Source: Hypomyces perniciosus
Taxonomy: Eukaryota; Ascomycota; Sordariomycetes; Hypocreales; Hypocreaceae
NCBI GenBank assembly: GCA_008477525.1
Contig: SPDT01000007.1
Coordinates: forward strand, 62,001 to 126,000
Length of the DNA: 64,000 bases
Reading direction: 5' to 3'
Shown here piece after piece: positions 26,144-38,737 of this stretch (position 1 is the first letter of the stretch; each line of letters starts with the position of its first letter). Position numbers and translations under genes: made by a program. The notes beneath the pieces are model-generated. The model made no database searches. It worked only from the letters and a program-made list of their open reading frames with translations, and was not told the origin of the DNA.

Positions 26144-28594
26144 TTAACTATTATTAATAATTTATTAAAAACTATAAAAGTATTATATAAACCCTTTATA
26201 AATTGACTAAAAACAATTAAAAGTTTTTATAGGCATTAAATATATAGGAAGCCTTTAATGAATTTAAGTAATTTATTTTAGAAAGATTTAGATTTATTAT
26301 ATTTAATTTATTTAAAGAAATCAAAGTTAAAATAAATGCTTTTAACTTTACTGTAAAAGTTTAACTTAATTAAAAGGATCAGAATAGTAAGCTATACCCT
26401 GTTGCCTTTTACTTTAAAGCACTATATAGTATAAAATTAAATTACTTAATATATAATAAGGAATTCCTTACTATTATTTTTATATTTAAAGAATAGCGAT
26501 ATTACCTATTAAAAGGAATATATAAAGTTAAAGTATATATTAACTATAAGAATATTATATATTTCGCAATAGTTTAATAACTCTTTAAAAAATAAATCTG
26601 TTATATAGAATACCTTTTAAATTTTAACTATATCTTAATCTACTAGACTGGATTTAAGAATAGGTAAACAGATGCGCTTAGTAGATAAATTAATTATAAT
26701 TAAACAAAGATTAAATATATAAAGTAGATTTTGTCGAGGGGGAATTGGCACTTCAAAACACACACACAATACACATACACCTATATATAACGACTAGTAT
26801 CGAGCGCGGGAACCGCGCTCCTGACAGAACTACGAAGCGGCGATTGAGTAATATAGGGACTAAAAGATACTGCAGATCATTGGATCATAATGCTAGCAGC
26901 CAAAAGCAACCAACGGTTACCTTCATACGCCTTAGCGGCTGTATTCTCACAGGTGGGGTTATATGTTGAAGGGGGAAGAAGGTTGCTCTTTATTAAACTA
27001 GGTCTATCTGTGTGTCTTTATACTCCCGTGCTTTCCTAATCCAGTAGCTGCTTAAAGAAGCGGCCAACCTTTCTTAGGTAAGTTAAAAGAAAAAAGCGGG
27101 TGCGTTGGGTATATTAGTTACCCTTAACAAAAGATCTTAAAATAAACCTTTAAAGGATATTCTTAATAAATAGCACTTTAAGCTATATATAAAATATTTA
27201 GTAATAATACTATACTTTAATATATTAAAAAGTACTATATTACTTAAAATAATAATAAATTCTTAAAAGATATACAGTTTAATAAAAGGGGAATTTAATA
27301 ATAAAATAAAAAGATTTATATCCTAAATAAACTTTAGAAAAATATAGTTATAGAAGTTTATTGATACCTAGTATACAGATATAAAGGTATTTGCAAGACC
27401 TATAAATAAATATAAAGGTATTTTAAGTTTTAAAGGCTTATAAAGATAGTGCAAAACATTATTTTTTACTGTATAATATATAAAACAGCTAAAACTTTAA
27501 AATATAAACTATATAGGAAACTTTAACCTTTGCTAGTACCGGAATAACTATAAAAGTTAATCTTATTAGATTTTATTATTAAACTACTACTATCTATTAA
27601 AGTAAAAATACAGATGAAATATAATAGTATTTTAATAATTATAATCCAATTCACTAAATACTTTTACTTTTTTCTATATAAAAGAGTAATAGATATAAAG
27701 ATACTAGCTTATATATTTTTATAATTTATAACAGTTAATTATATAATTTTTAGCCGAAATTATTTTTAATTAAAGATTAACCTTTACATTTAAAGTCTAG
27801 CAGGCATTTATAAATTAAATAAATATAAATCATAAACTTAATACTATATATTACCTATCAATAAATAATTAAATAAAATATATTAACTAGATTATTATAG
27901 CCTACTTAAAAAGTTATATTAATTTTAACTAAAACAATTAAATAAAGAAGCTATTAATTATATAAATATCCTATAACAGTAATATTTTAAAGTTAACAAG
28001 ACTTAGCTTTATATATATTAATTACAGTTTTACGCTAAATATATATAAAGCGCTAAGAAAAGGCCTATATATTAATAAAGTATAAATTAATATTAAAGAT
28101 ATAAAGCAGTTATATAAAGAAATATAGGTATACCTTTGCTTTATATAAAAAAGAATAAAAAAGTATACTAATAAATATAAATTAAAGGGATTAATCTATT
28201 AAAAGGGAGATATAGTCAACTTATACTATTATTTACTAGGAAAAAAGATTGTAAATATTAAAATCATATAATTAAGCGATAAATTAAATTTTAAAAACTT
28301 AAATTTTACTTAATTAAAAAGGTTATTTTAAAAGTTACTTATAAACTTACATTACTAGACAGTATCTAAATTTACCTTATATTTTATCTTTTACTATTTA
28401 AAAAAGTATTATAAAATAAATTATAGAATAGCTTAATAATAGATGTAATTAAAGTCCTATTAATTAAAAAAAAAATAAAGTTAATAAAATTAAAGCTATA
28501 AAAATAAAAGATAATAAACGCTAGTATTTAATAATGTAAAAAGATTATAGAAAAGAATATAACTTTTAAGAATTTAAAGAATACTTTTAGTACT
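26144..28594 (+). pseudogene. Gypsy-3: second Ty3/gypsy family, pol relic
   Basis: This is a plus-strand relic unlike gypsy-1 and gypsy-2. RNase H at about 26280-26640 reads in pieces such as LYPVAFYFKAL and YNKEFLTIIFIFKEWRYYL-like. This matches the pattern of Tf1/sushi-like elements (HPVAFYSKKL, YDKELLAIV). Integrase follows at about 27370-28330, including a PLLVPE segment and an ILLDFI segment (family LLPVPERPW, ISMDFI). A chromodomain-like end is possible near 28500. All frames are broken. A GC-richer insert lies at 26732-27129. The element is interrupted at 28594 by the S element (target duplication GTACT) and seems to continue at 38743. Confidence 0.75.
26732..27129. repeat. GC-richer, little-mutated insert (LTR-like?)
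   Basis: About 400 bp with normal base composition interrupts the AT-rich gypsy-3. It starts TGTCGAGGGGGAATTGG and could end CCCTTAACA, so both ends have the TG/CA form of an LTR. A related-looking TGTTGAAGGGGGAAG occurs internally at 26963. A short CA-rich repeat lies at about 26757-26783. I could not find a matching target duplication, so the boundaries are tentative. The 74-codon frame at 26745-26969 has no recognisable content. Confidence 0.4.
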
Positions 28595-28856
28595 TATTAG
28601 GAGACCGGAAGCTCTGGAGCTCTTATAATATTATATGGGCCGGAATATATATATAAAAGCAACTGTAGTCCCTAAAGATATAGAACTTCAGAGACCAGTA
28701 AACTACTGCTGCTACACCTAACTACTAGTTTCTGGCTTATTACCTGCTTATTAGCATCTACCTCTCCTCTAAGTAACTGCTCTTTAACCTCCTCTACTCT
28801 TCCTTAAAGTTACAGCCCCTTGCCTAATCTATTTACCTTAAAGAAAATCTTTAATA
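28595..28856 (+). repeat. 5' LTR of the S element
   Basis: This 262-bp copy of the LTR family (TATTAGGAGACCGG to CTTTAATA) is preceded by GTACT at 28590-28594. The same five bases follow the copy at 38477-38737, and both copies have the same orientation. This pairs them as the two LTRs of one element. It is partly RIP-mutated but still carries the TATATATAAAAG box. Confidence 0.75.
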
Positions 28857-30417
28857 TACTAGTCTTTTACTATTCCTAGTAAAGGTAAAAAGATTATTAA
28901 AGTTAAAGATACCTTTAGCGGCAAATAATTAACTTACTTTTAATAAAGAGGCTATATTTTAAATATAAAGACCTTTAAATAAAGTTACTCCTTTAAATTA
29001 TTAACTAGGCCTTTTAAATAGTATTTTACTAATAGAAAAAGAACTTAATACTTATATTTAGTAAGTAAAAGATAAATAGTAAATACGCTTAAAAAGGAAA
29101 TATTTAAATACTCTTTTTTAAGGGGAGAACCCTTTTTTTAAACTCCTAGAGATTAAAGGTTTATTGCCTATAACTAGCTTATTATATACCGCTAGTTTAA
29201 AATGACTTTATAAAGGCAATTAAAGCAAAGTGTAAATTTAAGCTCTTTATTATAAAAGAAAGTTTTAGGCAAAATTACAGACTTTTCTTACTATTATTAA
29301 AGGGCAGTTTAAATTATCCTTTAATACCTTTTCTTAAACAGCTTATAAGATTACTTATATTACTTTTTATTTAAAAGGAAATATTTAATAATAATAGGTT
29401 AGCTATTTTAAAGAGAAAGGTAGATTTACTGGATTAATTATTTAGGATAAATTTTATTAATAGCTTAAAGATAATAATCGCAATGGCTTAACTAAATGCT
29501 ATAAAGTAACTTTACAGATCTTTCGCCTATATTAAGCTATTAGATAGAATTTTCAGTTATTCCTCTTTTAATTTAAGATTGTTAAAAGTAAATTCTTTAA
29601 GATAACTACTCTATAGCTTAAGATTTATATATTTTTACAGTGCCTTTCCCTTATAATAAATAAGCAGATACTTTACTATAGAATCCCTATAACCTAGTAG
29701 GAGTTAATTTATACTAGTATAATCGCTAAAACTTTAATATATAACTATACTAGTAATATAAATAGCTCTTAACAGGAATCCTAATCCTAAAGAAAATATA
29801 AAAAAACTAGATTTATTAGTTAGCGGGGATTATATTAAGATTATGCCGCTAATGCGTTAAAGAATACAATAACTAAAATATCTAAAGGTTTAAAAAAACA
29901 GAGAAACCTCTTTAATTTAATAATTTATTAGAAATATAATAGTCTTTACTATAAAACCTCCTACTAAGCTCTTAATTGTATAAAGTATAATAGTAAATAT
30001 TACTTTATTAAAAAGTATAATAACCCTGTTTAGCTATATTTTATTAACAGAAATACTAAACCTGCAGTTTATTAAATTTAAGAATACAATTACTATATAG
30101 ATCTACCTATAAAATAACTAGAAAAAATACAGCTAGGTGGCTACTAGCAATATATAAATGCTTTATTTAATCCCAGCAGCGATATTTATATTATCTCTTT
30201 ATAATAAAAAAATTAATTAAGAAGTCTATTACTGGCTTTTAAGTTTACTGCTATTTTCCTAAGTATTTCTGCTATAACTTATAGTTATACAGATATATTT
30301 ATAAAGATAATTGATAACTAAGGAGGAGAGAAAAAGTAGCTATTTTATTATATTATTGCTAATAGCCTAAAAGACTTTATTTTAAAAAAACTTTAATTTT
30401 AGGAAGCTAATCCTACT
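28857..30417 (+). mobile_element. S element, left internal part
   Basis: AT-rich sequence with no open frame lies between the S 5' LTR and copia C. In one plus-strand frame at about 29968-30020 it reads LNCIKYNSKYYFIKKYN. This could be a mutated C-x2-C-x4-H-x4-C zinc knuckle as in Gag proteins, with Cys and His lost by C-to-T or G-to-A changes. No polymerase or integrase is recognisable. The last five bases, CTACT (30413-30417), are the likely left target duplication of copia C. Confidence 0.5.
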
Positions 30418-30683
30418 TATAGCGGAGCGCGGCACAGCTATATAGAGCATAGAGAGATAGGAAACGAAGCTTAATTCTATAAAAGAGAATATGCCATAGT
30501 GGCCTCGCTCTATATACATATAGCTAATACAAAGAAGAAGCTGTATGCAGGCGCTTTATAAGCGCCTGCATAGTCTAATACATCGCTTATACAATATATA
30601 TATTAGCTTGTATCTGCTTATATAGCAGATAAGAGCTCCCTAGCGCTAATAAGCGGTAGGGCCCCGGCCTACTTAACCTAATA
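30418..30683 (-). repeat. 3' LTR of copia C
   Basis: This 266-bp LTR starts TATAGCGGAGCG and ends CCTAATA. The following TACCCCCCAGTTAATAAGGC is internal sequence also found in copia B. Confidence 0.85.
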
Positions 30684-31193
30684 TACCCCCCAGTTAATAA
30701 GGCTATTCCCAATACCTTATTAACTACTACTCTAGCCTATTTATAGTATTATAACTGACTGGCCGCACTCCTAAAGCCTCTTTTATTTAATTAGAAGCTC
30801 CTTATTGTAAATATATATTAATATTTTATTATAGAAGTAAAAGGAATATAAGCGCTATAGCTATTATTGTTTTATAATAATAGGAAGTTAAATAATAAAG
30901 CTTTTAAGCAGGTAAATTAGTCTTAAATAGCTAGAATAAATATATTAGCTGCCACCCTGGCCCATATTCCTTACTCTTCTTTTTTAGTTATTAATATTAT
31001 TATTACTAATATTAACAATAATATTAATAGTAATATAGCCCCTGCTATAAATATTATACTTCCAACTAATTCCCTTTGCGCTATATATTTATTAGCTAAT
31101 AGCGAAACCGCAGAAGAAGAATACCTTATCGGTAAAGCGTAGTTATAGTTGCCCCTTAAAGGTGGCTCGTCGCGGCGTTAGTCGCTTGGCTGG

Positions 31194-31463
31194 CTAAGCG
31201 GCCACGCCTATTACTGCTCCTGCGCCTGCTCCTGCGCCAGCTCCTACTCCTGCGCCGGCTGGTCCCGGCCAGTCCAGGCGTACTGCAGCTATTGCCGCTC
31301 TTGACATACGCTTAGCTGCTATTCGTAAAGCACGCCTTACTGTTAAAGCAGCTTTATCTTTATCTTCGTTAGCTCCTCCTCTTACTGCTGCCATCCTGGC
31401 CCCTGCCCCTATCACTACTGCTACTACTCCTCCTACTACTCCTGCCATTACCCCTACTGCCAT
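31194..31463 (-). pseudogene. Ala/Gly/Arg-rich frame in copia C
   Basis: This 89-codon frame survives in the coding sense of the element. Its N-terminal two thirds is Val/Gly/Ala-rich and basic (TVRRALRIAAKRMSRAA) and it ends in a GAGAGAGAGAG-like run. It lies downstream of the RNase H region and upstream of the 3' LTR. It is probably part of a longer original frame, and no domain is recognised. The composition contrasts sharply with the AT-rich neighbours. It is not a host gene: copia B has the same stretch. Confidence 0.4.
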
Positions 31464-34400
31464 ACTATTATCCCCTCTTTATAAGGGTTATTTAAAGTCG
31501 GCAATTGCTGGTAAAAGAGACTTCTTTTAGTATATTTCTATTGCCTGCTTTTAGCAGTGCACTGCTTACTTTAGTGGTCATTATTAATATACCCCTTAAT
31601 AGGCTCTTCTTTAATTTGCCTATATTGCTTTTTTAATTATATACTTTACAGTTATTCGGTACTTGCATTAATTATATACCAGCTCTTTTAAGCTATAAGT
31701 AAAGAGGATAACCAGGTAAATATACTCTCTTTTCTTTATATACTTATAAGCTTATATAATTAAATAGTAACCTAGTATAAAAAGGCGTTACGCCTTTAAT
31801 TTAACCTATTAAAGGAGGAGAACTTAGTTTACTTTAAAGAGGCTGCTGCTTTAGGCAGCAGCGATAATAATAATAACGCCCTTTATATGCAGGCGCGCAA
31901 AGGCTAGAAAGCTTTTAAAGAATAGTTATTGCAGTAATAGGATATACCTTTATAGCTAGCAGCCTATAGGCCAGAATTAACTGGTTTCCTGTATTCTTAT
32001 ATATTCTATTCCAGTAATTATATATCTATTAAGTTTAATAGTACTTTAAAGTACTTAAAGCGCTGCTATAGTAAGGCTTTAATAAGTTTATTAGTAGGTA
32101 TAAGGTTAATAGAAAAATAAGAAACTATAAACAATCTTTTCTGGTATTCCTATTAAAGCTATATATTTTATATATTAATATAATACAGGCGAGTATTAAT
32201 TTATATACTTTTTCCAATTATAAGATATATAGTTAGTTAATTATTATAATTAATATTTTAATTAGCGCCAGGGTTAAATTTTATCTCTTAGAAAAGGCAA
32301 TGTAAACTTATAGCCTCTTTTACTATTTAAATAAAGGTAAGCAGTTTAGCTTTTATTATTAATATACTGATAGTACTTTGGCGTATTATATTTTATAGGA
32401 TAGGGCCTAAGAAAAGCATAATAAAATACCTTTAAAATAATCTCTAAGTATCTATATTATTAGCGAAAGAAGCATTACTTAAAGCAGTTAAAACCTATAT
32501 TTCTCCTCTCCCTCTATATTAAAAAGCTAGAAAATGCTATATATATAAATAGCAGATTAGCTAATTAACTGCTTTAAAGTACTTTTTACTAAGGTTAGTT
32601 AAAAACTATAATAAAGCCGAGGCGCTATAAGCTATATTAGGCTTTATTATAATAGCTATATAAAGTATTAATTCTATTTTCTCTTAATATATTTTAATAA
32701 TTACTTTTAAAGCTTATAATATACTTTTCTAGAGCTTTATAATAGGTATTAAAATTATAAAAAGCTATATTTTTTTATTAAGCCTGAATTATTTTGCAAT
32801 TTTTTTAAAATAGGTTTTATAGGAAAGGTATATCTTATACTCTATACAGTTTCAGGTAATCTTAATCTTTAAGAACTACTATATATCTCCTTTACTATAG
32901 AGTATATACTTTGCTTTTAAAGCGATTAATAGTTTAATGTAAAGAGCTTTATTATTATAATAATATATAATTAAGATATTATTTACATAGAATATAATAA
33001 AGATTTTCCAAGCTTTATTATAGAAAAGACAGGGCTCTTTAAAGCTTAAGATTAACCTTTATTGCCTTAAAGTCGAAAATAGTTTATTAAACTATAGCTT
33101 TAATAAGTCCTTTAAGCTATATAAAGCTTTTGCAAGTTTTAGATAAATATTTGGCTACTTAAAACCTTTAGGGAGCTTATATATAATTAATTTTAAGTTT
33201 TTATCCTTTAAAGCATTAAAAAAAGCATTCTTAATATTATACCACTTTAACTTAAAGTTGAATTTTACTGTAAAAGCAATAAATATATAGAAAAAACGCG
33301 CTGTTAATATAGCTGTATATATACTCTTTATAGTAAAGCGCTTTTATAAATCCCTGCAGACTATAAGGCAAGCTTTATAATATTCCAGATTTCCGTTCTA
33401 GTTAAACTTATAGGTAAAAACCTAATATACTAGTAATAGCTTTATTATCGCCTTTAAATATAATATCTCTTACTAGGTTCTTTTTATACGCAAAAAGTTA
33501 ATCTTATTATATACAGCTTACTTAAACTTATTTTTAAGTAGGTATTTTATAAACTTTTTTTAGTCTTTTAGTAGTTTCGCTAAATCCTTCTAGTAAACAA
33601 TTAGCTTATTAAAAGCTATACTCTTTTAAAAAGAAGATTTTTAGTCTATTACTGCATTAAAAACAGTAAATACTATTTCCGCGCTTTTTAATTTATTACT
33701 TATCAGCTTCTATTAATTAAGCAGCAGTTAATATAGCGTTAAACTAAAAAGTTTAGTGATTATTAAGTATATATTAGGCTTATTATCTTTAAAAGTAGTA
33801 CTTAAGGTGCGCGTTTTAGTCCTATATACTAGGAAATACTTGTTAGCCTTTCTTATAGGTTACTTCCCTTAAAGTCTTAAGCTTTTATAAATATCAACTA
33901 CTACTCTGCCGCTTAAAGGATTACTAGCTGGCATTTCCTTAAAGGTCTGCTCTTTTTTTATAAAAGTAGGCGAGTTTTTTATATACTAGTCTACTTCCAG
34001 CCTTAGTAAACTATCTTCTTTTATTAGGTTATATACCCCCGATATACAAGGCCATTCTTCCACTATATCCCACTCTGCAAAAGGGGATAAATCGCTCGCT
34101 AAAGTATTGCCTAGGGTTCCTGTTAGCGCGCCAGTATTATCTATAAAGATTAACTGTTCTGGGGTAGCCTTTAATATTTAAAGATTAAAAGGTCCTTTTA
34201 GGTGCGCTAGTGGCTTACTTAGAGCGTTCATTAAGCTATTTTTAATGCTTTATGCCTCTACTACCTTTAAAGGTATACTCTCTTTTTCTATATTACCTAT
34301 AAAGGTATTTTTTACTGCGGGAATATATATAGGGAAGAATTTAAATTCCAGCTTATTTTCTTTAACTTTATTAAACAGCTTATTTAACTCAGCTATAGAC

Positions 34401-37283
34401 AGCTTATCCGCAATCTCTTTATTGCTATTAAAAAAGCTAGTTTTATTAAACCGTATATTCTTTATAACAATTACCTTTACTAAGCAGGGTAACTAAATGC
34501 AATATATATTGTTTGCAGTATAGCTAATAAGATATCCAATTAGCCCCCTAGGCTTTATCTTAAATTCTCTCTTTTTTTAGCCAGCCTCGCAATCTCTATT
34601 TAATATATAGGCGCGGCAGCTATATATATAAAGCCTGCTTTAATCTAGCTATAAGTCTATAAAAGGCTCCTTTATTAGAAAAGGCGTAAAGTCGCGGAAC
34701 TATTACTTTAATTTATCGATAAGTAATATTATATTAAGGCTGTGCATAGGACTTATATTAATAATATATACTGTAGCTCTTGCGCTCTTAGGCTATAAGT
34801 CGGTTAAAAGACCTACAGCTTCCAGCATTTTAATCAATTTATTTATAACTTTTTAACCTTTTTATTCTAAAGCGCTATTTAGCTTATATATATAAGAAAA
34901 GGCAAGCTCTAGGATAATACCCTCTATATTAGCCCAGATCTAAAAGTATAACAAACTCTTAACTGCAATTACAGCTTTCTTATTATCCTGCCTAAAAAAG
35001 TATATAAAAATATTATATTGCATTTTTACTATACTTATAAAGTTAAAAAGAGCACCAAAAACAATTTCTTATTCTTTATTTAATAAAGGGTATATATATA
35101 GCTATATAGTATATTTTTCCTTAAGCACTAAAAGCCAGTTATCCCTATTATAGCCTTTAGGATAGTTTTAAAGATCCCAGTATACTCTAAAGAATAGTTT
35201 TAGTACTTGTCTATTAAATAGTCTATAAAAGATAACCTGTTTCGCGTACATAAAAGCATAAGCCTTATATTCTATACATATAGTTCCCTTAATATATATA
35301 TTCCTTGTATTCTTTATAAGCGCTTTAAGCGCTTCTAGGCCTAAATATCCTAATCATAGATATTAAAGCTATTTAAAGTTATATTATAGTATTAAGGGAT
35401 TATATATTAGTCTTCTCTTGCTTTTTAATACTGTATAAATACTATAATCTATATTAAAAAGAATAAAAAGAGCTGTTAAACTGCTTAATATAGTATATTT
35501 AAAGATAGGGGCAATATAAAGCAATAAGGGCTTATATTAAAGAAATAAAAGATTATACCTATACTCTACCTTCCCTATAATAGTATTTAAATTAACTATA
35601 CTAGTATAAAGTATATTATTGCACTTTATTAGCTAAATCCCTACTTTCTAAAGCTTTAATAAAGATATAATATTAATATAAAATCCTTTAACTACAGCTA
35701 TATTTAAAAGTTTAATAAAGCGCATTATCTTTTAATATAGATTATAAAAAGTATCCTTTAATAGACAATAACCTCTTTTAATTATTAAATAGTTAGCTCC
35801 TTTTATTTTAATATAGTCTTTTTTTATGCTTGGGATAAAAGAGCTGGGAATAAGGTAGTTCCTGCTATTTATAAGATAAATAGCACTATATATATTAAAG
35901 AGGGTGCTCTAAAAGAGGCGGTAAAGTATATCCTGTATATTAATATATATCGATATACTTGTTAAGTATACTATAAGGCTCGTATCTTCCTTATCTATTA
36001 GGTCTAGGGAGATTAAGGCAGCTATAATGGTTAAGGCTATTCCTCCTTATACTAAAGCAGTAAGGTTAATACCCCTTTTACTAAGCTTCTCGCAGGTAGT
36101 TTGCCATTTATCTTTTTATAGGCGCGCGCAAATCTCTGCAGCCTACTTAGGCATAAAAGTATATTTCCCTTTCTTATTAAGCCTTCCAGTAAACGCAGTA
36201 TATACTTTACTATAATTATCTAAAGGCTAAATATACCTTTTAAGTCTATAAAGGCACTCTTTACTAATAAAAGGCTTCAAGTATATATTATTACTGCCTA
36301 ATATATTATTAAAGCAGTTACTAAACGTTATATAAAAGCTATAAGTATAATTCTCTGTATTCTTTAAAGTATTTAGGAAAAGCTATTTAAGCTAATTAAG
36401 GGAAATAATCTTATTTGTTTTATTACTTTTAATTAAGCTATTTATATAGTATAAATAGTAGGCAGTGAAGTTTAAGGTAAAGCATACTTTAATAGCTTTA
36501 AAGAAAGCCATTTAAGAAACTGTTCCTATAACCTCTAGAAGCTTATACTTTACTGCATTTATATAGACACGCGCCTAATAGGTATACTATACTTCTAGCC
36601 TAATATTCCCGCGCTTTGCTTTATACAGTATATATTAATAGGATAAATATACTTCCTCGCGTATTATATCTTCGCGAGGAGCTAGTCAGTCTTTAAGCTT
36701 TTTAACGATTTGGCGAATAGTAAACTTAATATTAAAGTCCCTATTATTATTATAGGCTGCTATAGTAGCAGCAGAGGCTAGGGCCGCGGCTTCGAGGTCT
36801 GCTAAGATTAAAGTATAGATATTAAAGTTAACTGTCTTCTAGATCTAATTCAGGATCGTATCGCTAGCCTTCCTCTTCTCTTTATTTAAAGTAATATCGA
36901 ACTAGTGCTCCTAAAGTATACTATTATAGCAAGCAGAGATATCTGCCATAAAGGCATTAAAACCGAACTCTTTTACTGTATACTCCTTTACTTCTATTAA
37001 AGTAGGTGGCCTAATAGTAGGGAAATAGTTATTTAGCTAATCAGGGAGATTAAGATTAATCCTATTCTAGACCTTAACAGTAGTTATATAGTTAATTAAA
37101 ATAGTAATCCACTTAATCCACTAGACTATTAATTCTAGCTTTATAAAAGCAATATCCTTTATACTATTTATTATAAAAAATAGCTTTAATAGCTTAAAGG
37201 CAAGGGTAAAGGGTATAAGGAGAGATATAATATCAAAGTAAAAGTTTCTAGTAACTCTAATAGTTACTACCTAGGCTTATAAT

Positions 37284-37474
37284 TATGGCAGAGCGCGGCA
37301 CAGCTATATAGAGTATAGAGAGATAGGAAATAAAGCTTAATTCTATAAAAGAAAATATACCGTAGTGGCCTCGCTATATATACATATAGTTAACACAAAG
37401 AAGAAGCTGTGTACAGGCGCTTTATAAGCGCCTGCATAGTCTGACACATCGCTTATGCAATATGTATGTCAGCT
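37284..37474 (-). repeat. 5' LTR of copia C, truncated
   Basis: It starts TATGGCAGAGCGCGG and follows the LTR family for 191 bp to TGTATGTCAGCT, where homology stops. About 75 bp of the LTR and the right target duplication are missing, so a deletion or rearrangement occurred at 37474/37475. Confidence 0.8.
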
Positions 37475-38476
37475 CATATAAGTTAATATAGAAAATTGTA
37501 CTTTTTAATTATATAAAATTTATATTTATTATTATAGTATTAAAAAGGTTCTTTTCTTGACTTTATATTCTATTTAATTAAAAGGTTATAATAATAATAG
37601 TATAGGGCAGGGCATTTATAGTAAGTTAATAGTGGCCAATAATTATATCTATACTAGAATACCTATTAGGTTAAATTGCCAGCAGCTTTACAGCGTTTTG
37701 CTGGCAAGGGTATAGTAATCTTAAGGGGAGGGTATTCTAATAGAGATGCAATTAAGATAGTATTGGCTGTAAGTGAAGATAGGCTTACTATATTAAGGTT
37801 CTCGGATATTACAGGATTGCTGTTATTTTCTGAAAATAGGCTATAAGCGTGTTCAATGGGAAGTTATAGTAAAGAATTAGCTATAGAAAACTTATAAAGC
37901 AGCGACGTTTATCGCAAAAGGAAAAAGAGAATTTATAGTAGTAAACTAAATTAAAGAAAAGAACTGCTATTGTATAATAGGTTAGCTGGTAATAAAAAGT
38001 AAAAGGAAGGAATATTTATAGAGAAAGCGCCTATATAGAAAAGGAGGGCGTAAAAGAGAGAGAGATTAAAAGGAAGAAAAAAAAGAAAAGAGAGAAGTAA
38101 ATAGGAATTAAAGCTATAAAAAAAAAAGTAAGGCAAAAATGCATATAGTGCACTTATATATAGTAGTAAATTAAAAAAAGAAAAAGAAAGTAAATTACTT
38201 ATATATTAATAGTAAAGGGTTAGTTTATTATATAGGATTTTTCTACTACCCTTTAAATTTAATTATATAAAAGTATACTTTTAAACTATAAAGTTAGAAA
38301 CTTTTTAAGCTATTAAATATATATTAAAGTATTTAAATTTAGGGCTTAAAGAAGCAACTATATAGGAAATAGTTGCTGCTTAATATAATAATAGGGTATT
38401 AAAAGCTGGAAAAGAGCTAGTTAAATATAGGGTCCTTGCTAGTATTAAGGTTAATACTATAAAAGGGGGGGCAGCC
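37475..38476 (+). mobile_element. S element, right internal part
   Basis: About 1 kb of sequence without recognisable coding lies between the broken copia C LTR and the S 3' LTR. Its first half (37600-37930) is less AT-rich and holds nested inverted repeats (37655-37739). A purine run AAAAGGGGGGG at 38461-38471, directly before the 3' LTR, is a good polypurine tract. The 61-codon minus-strand frame at 37951-38136 is a shadow of A-rich sequence. Confidence 0.5.
37655..37739. repeat. Nested inverted repeats
   Basis: An outer pair of perfect 9-bp arms, TAGAATACC (37655-37663) and GGTATTCTA (37731-37739), encloses a second perfect 9-bp pair, TTGCCAGCA (37676-37684) and TGCTGGCAA (37699-37707), around a 14-nt loop. 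RNA or single-stranded DNA could fold into a stem-loop. The function is unknown. Confidence 0.6.
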
Positions 38477-38737
38477 TATAAAAAGACTAGAAGCTTTAAA
38501 GCTTTTATAATATTATATAGGCTGGAATATATATATAAAAGTAACTGTAGTCTTTAAAGATATAGAACTTTAAAGACTAGTAAACTACTGCTGCTATACT
38601 TAACTACTAGTTTCTAGTTTATTACCTGCTTATTAGCATCTACCTCTCCTTTAAGTAACTGCTCTTTAACCTCCTTTACTCTTCCCTAGGGTTGCAGCCC
38701 CTCGCCTATCTGTCTGCCCTAAAGAGGGTCTCTGACA
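38477..38737 (+). repeat. 3' LTR of the S element
   Basis: This 261-bp copy (TATAAAAAGACTAG to GGTCTCTGACA) is followed by GTACT (38738-38742), which matches the bases before 28595. Its left half is strongly mutated. Its right half (CTAGGGTTGCAGCCCCTCG) is almost intact. Confidence 0.75.

Larger units (their letters stand above)
30418..37474 (-). mobile_element. Copia C: nearly complete Ty1/copia
   Basis: This 7.06-kb element aligns with copia B throughout and is coded on the minus strand. The reverse transcriptase motif at about 32966-32992 reads FYVNNILII (family FYVDDIL). The left (3') LTR is complete; the right (5') LTR is cut off after about 191 bp at 37474. It is somewhat less AT-rich than copies A and B and keeps an 89-aa minus-strand frame at 31194-31463. 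The open frames at 34245-34496 and 36027-36215 are antisense to coding sense. Confidence 0.88.

Noticed and set aside
28595..28856. Treating this LTR and the one at 38477 as two independent solo LTRs
   Set aside because: Same orientation, the GTACT on their outer sides and a polypurine tract before the second one fit one element better.
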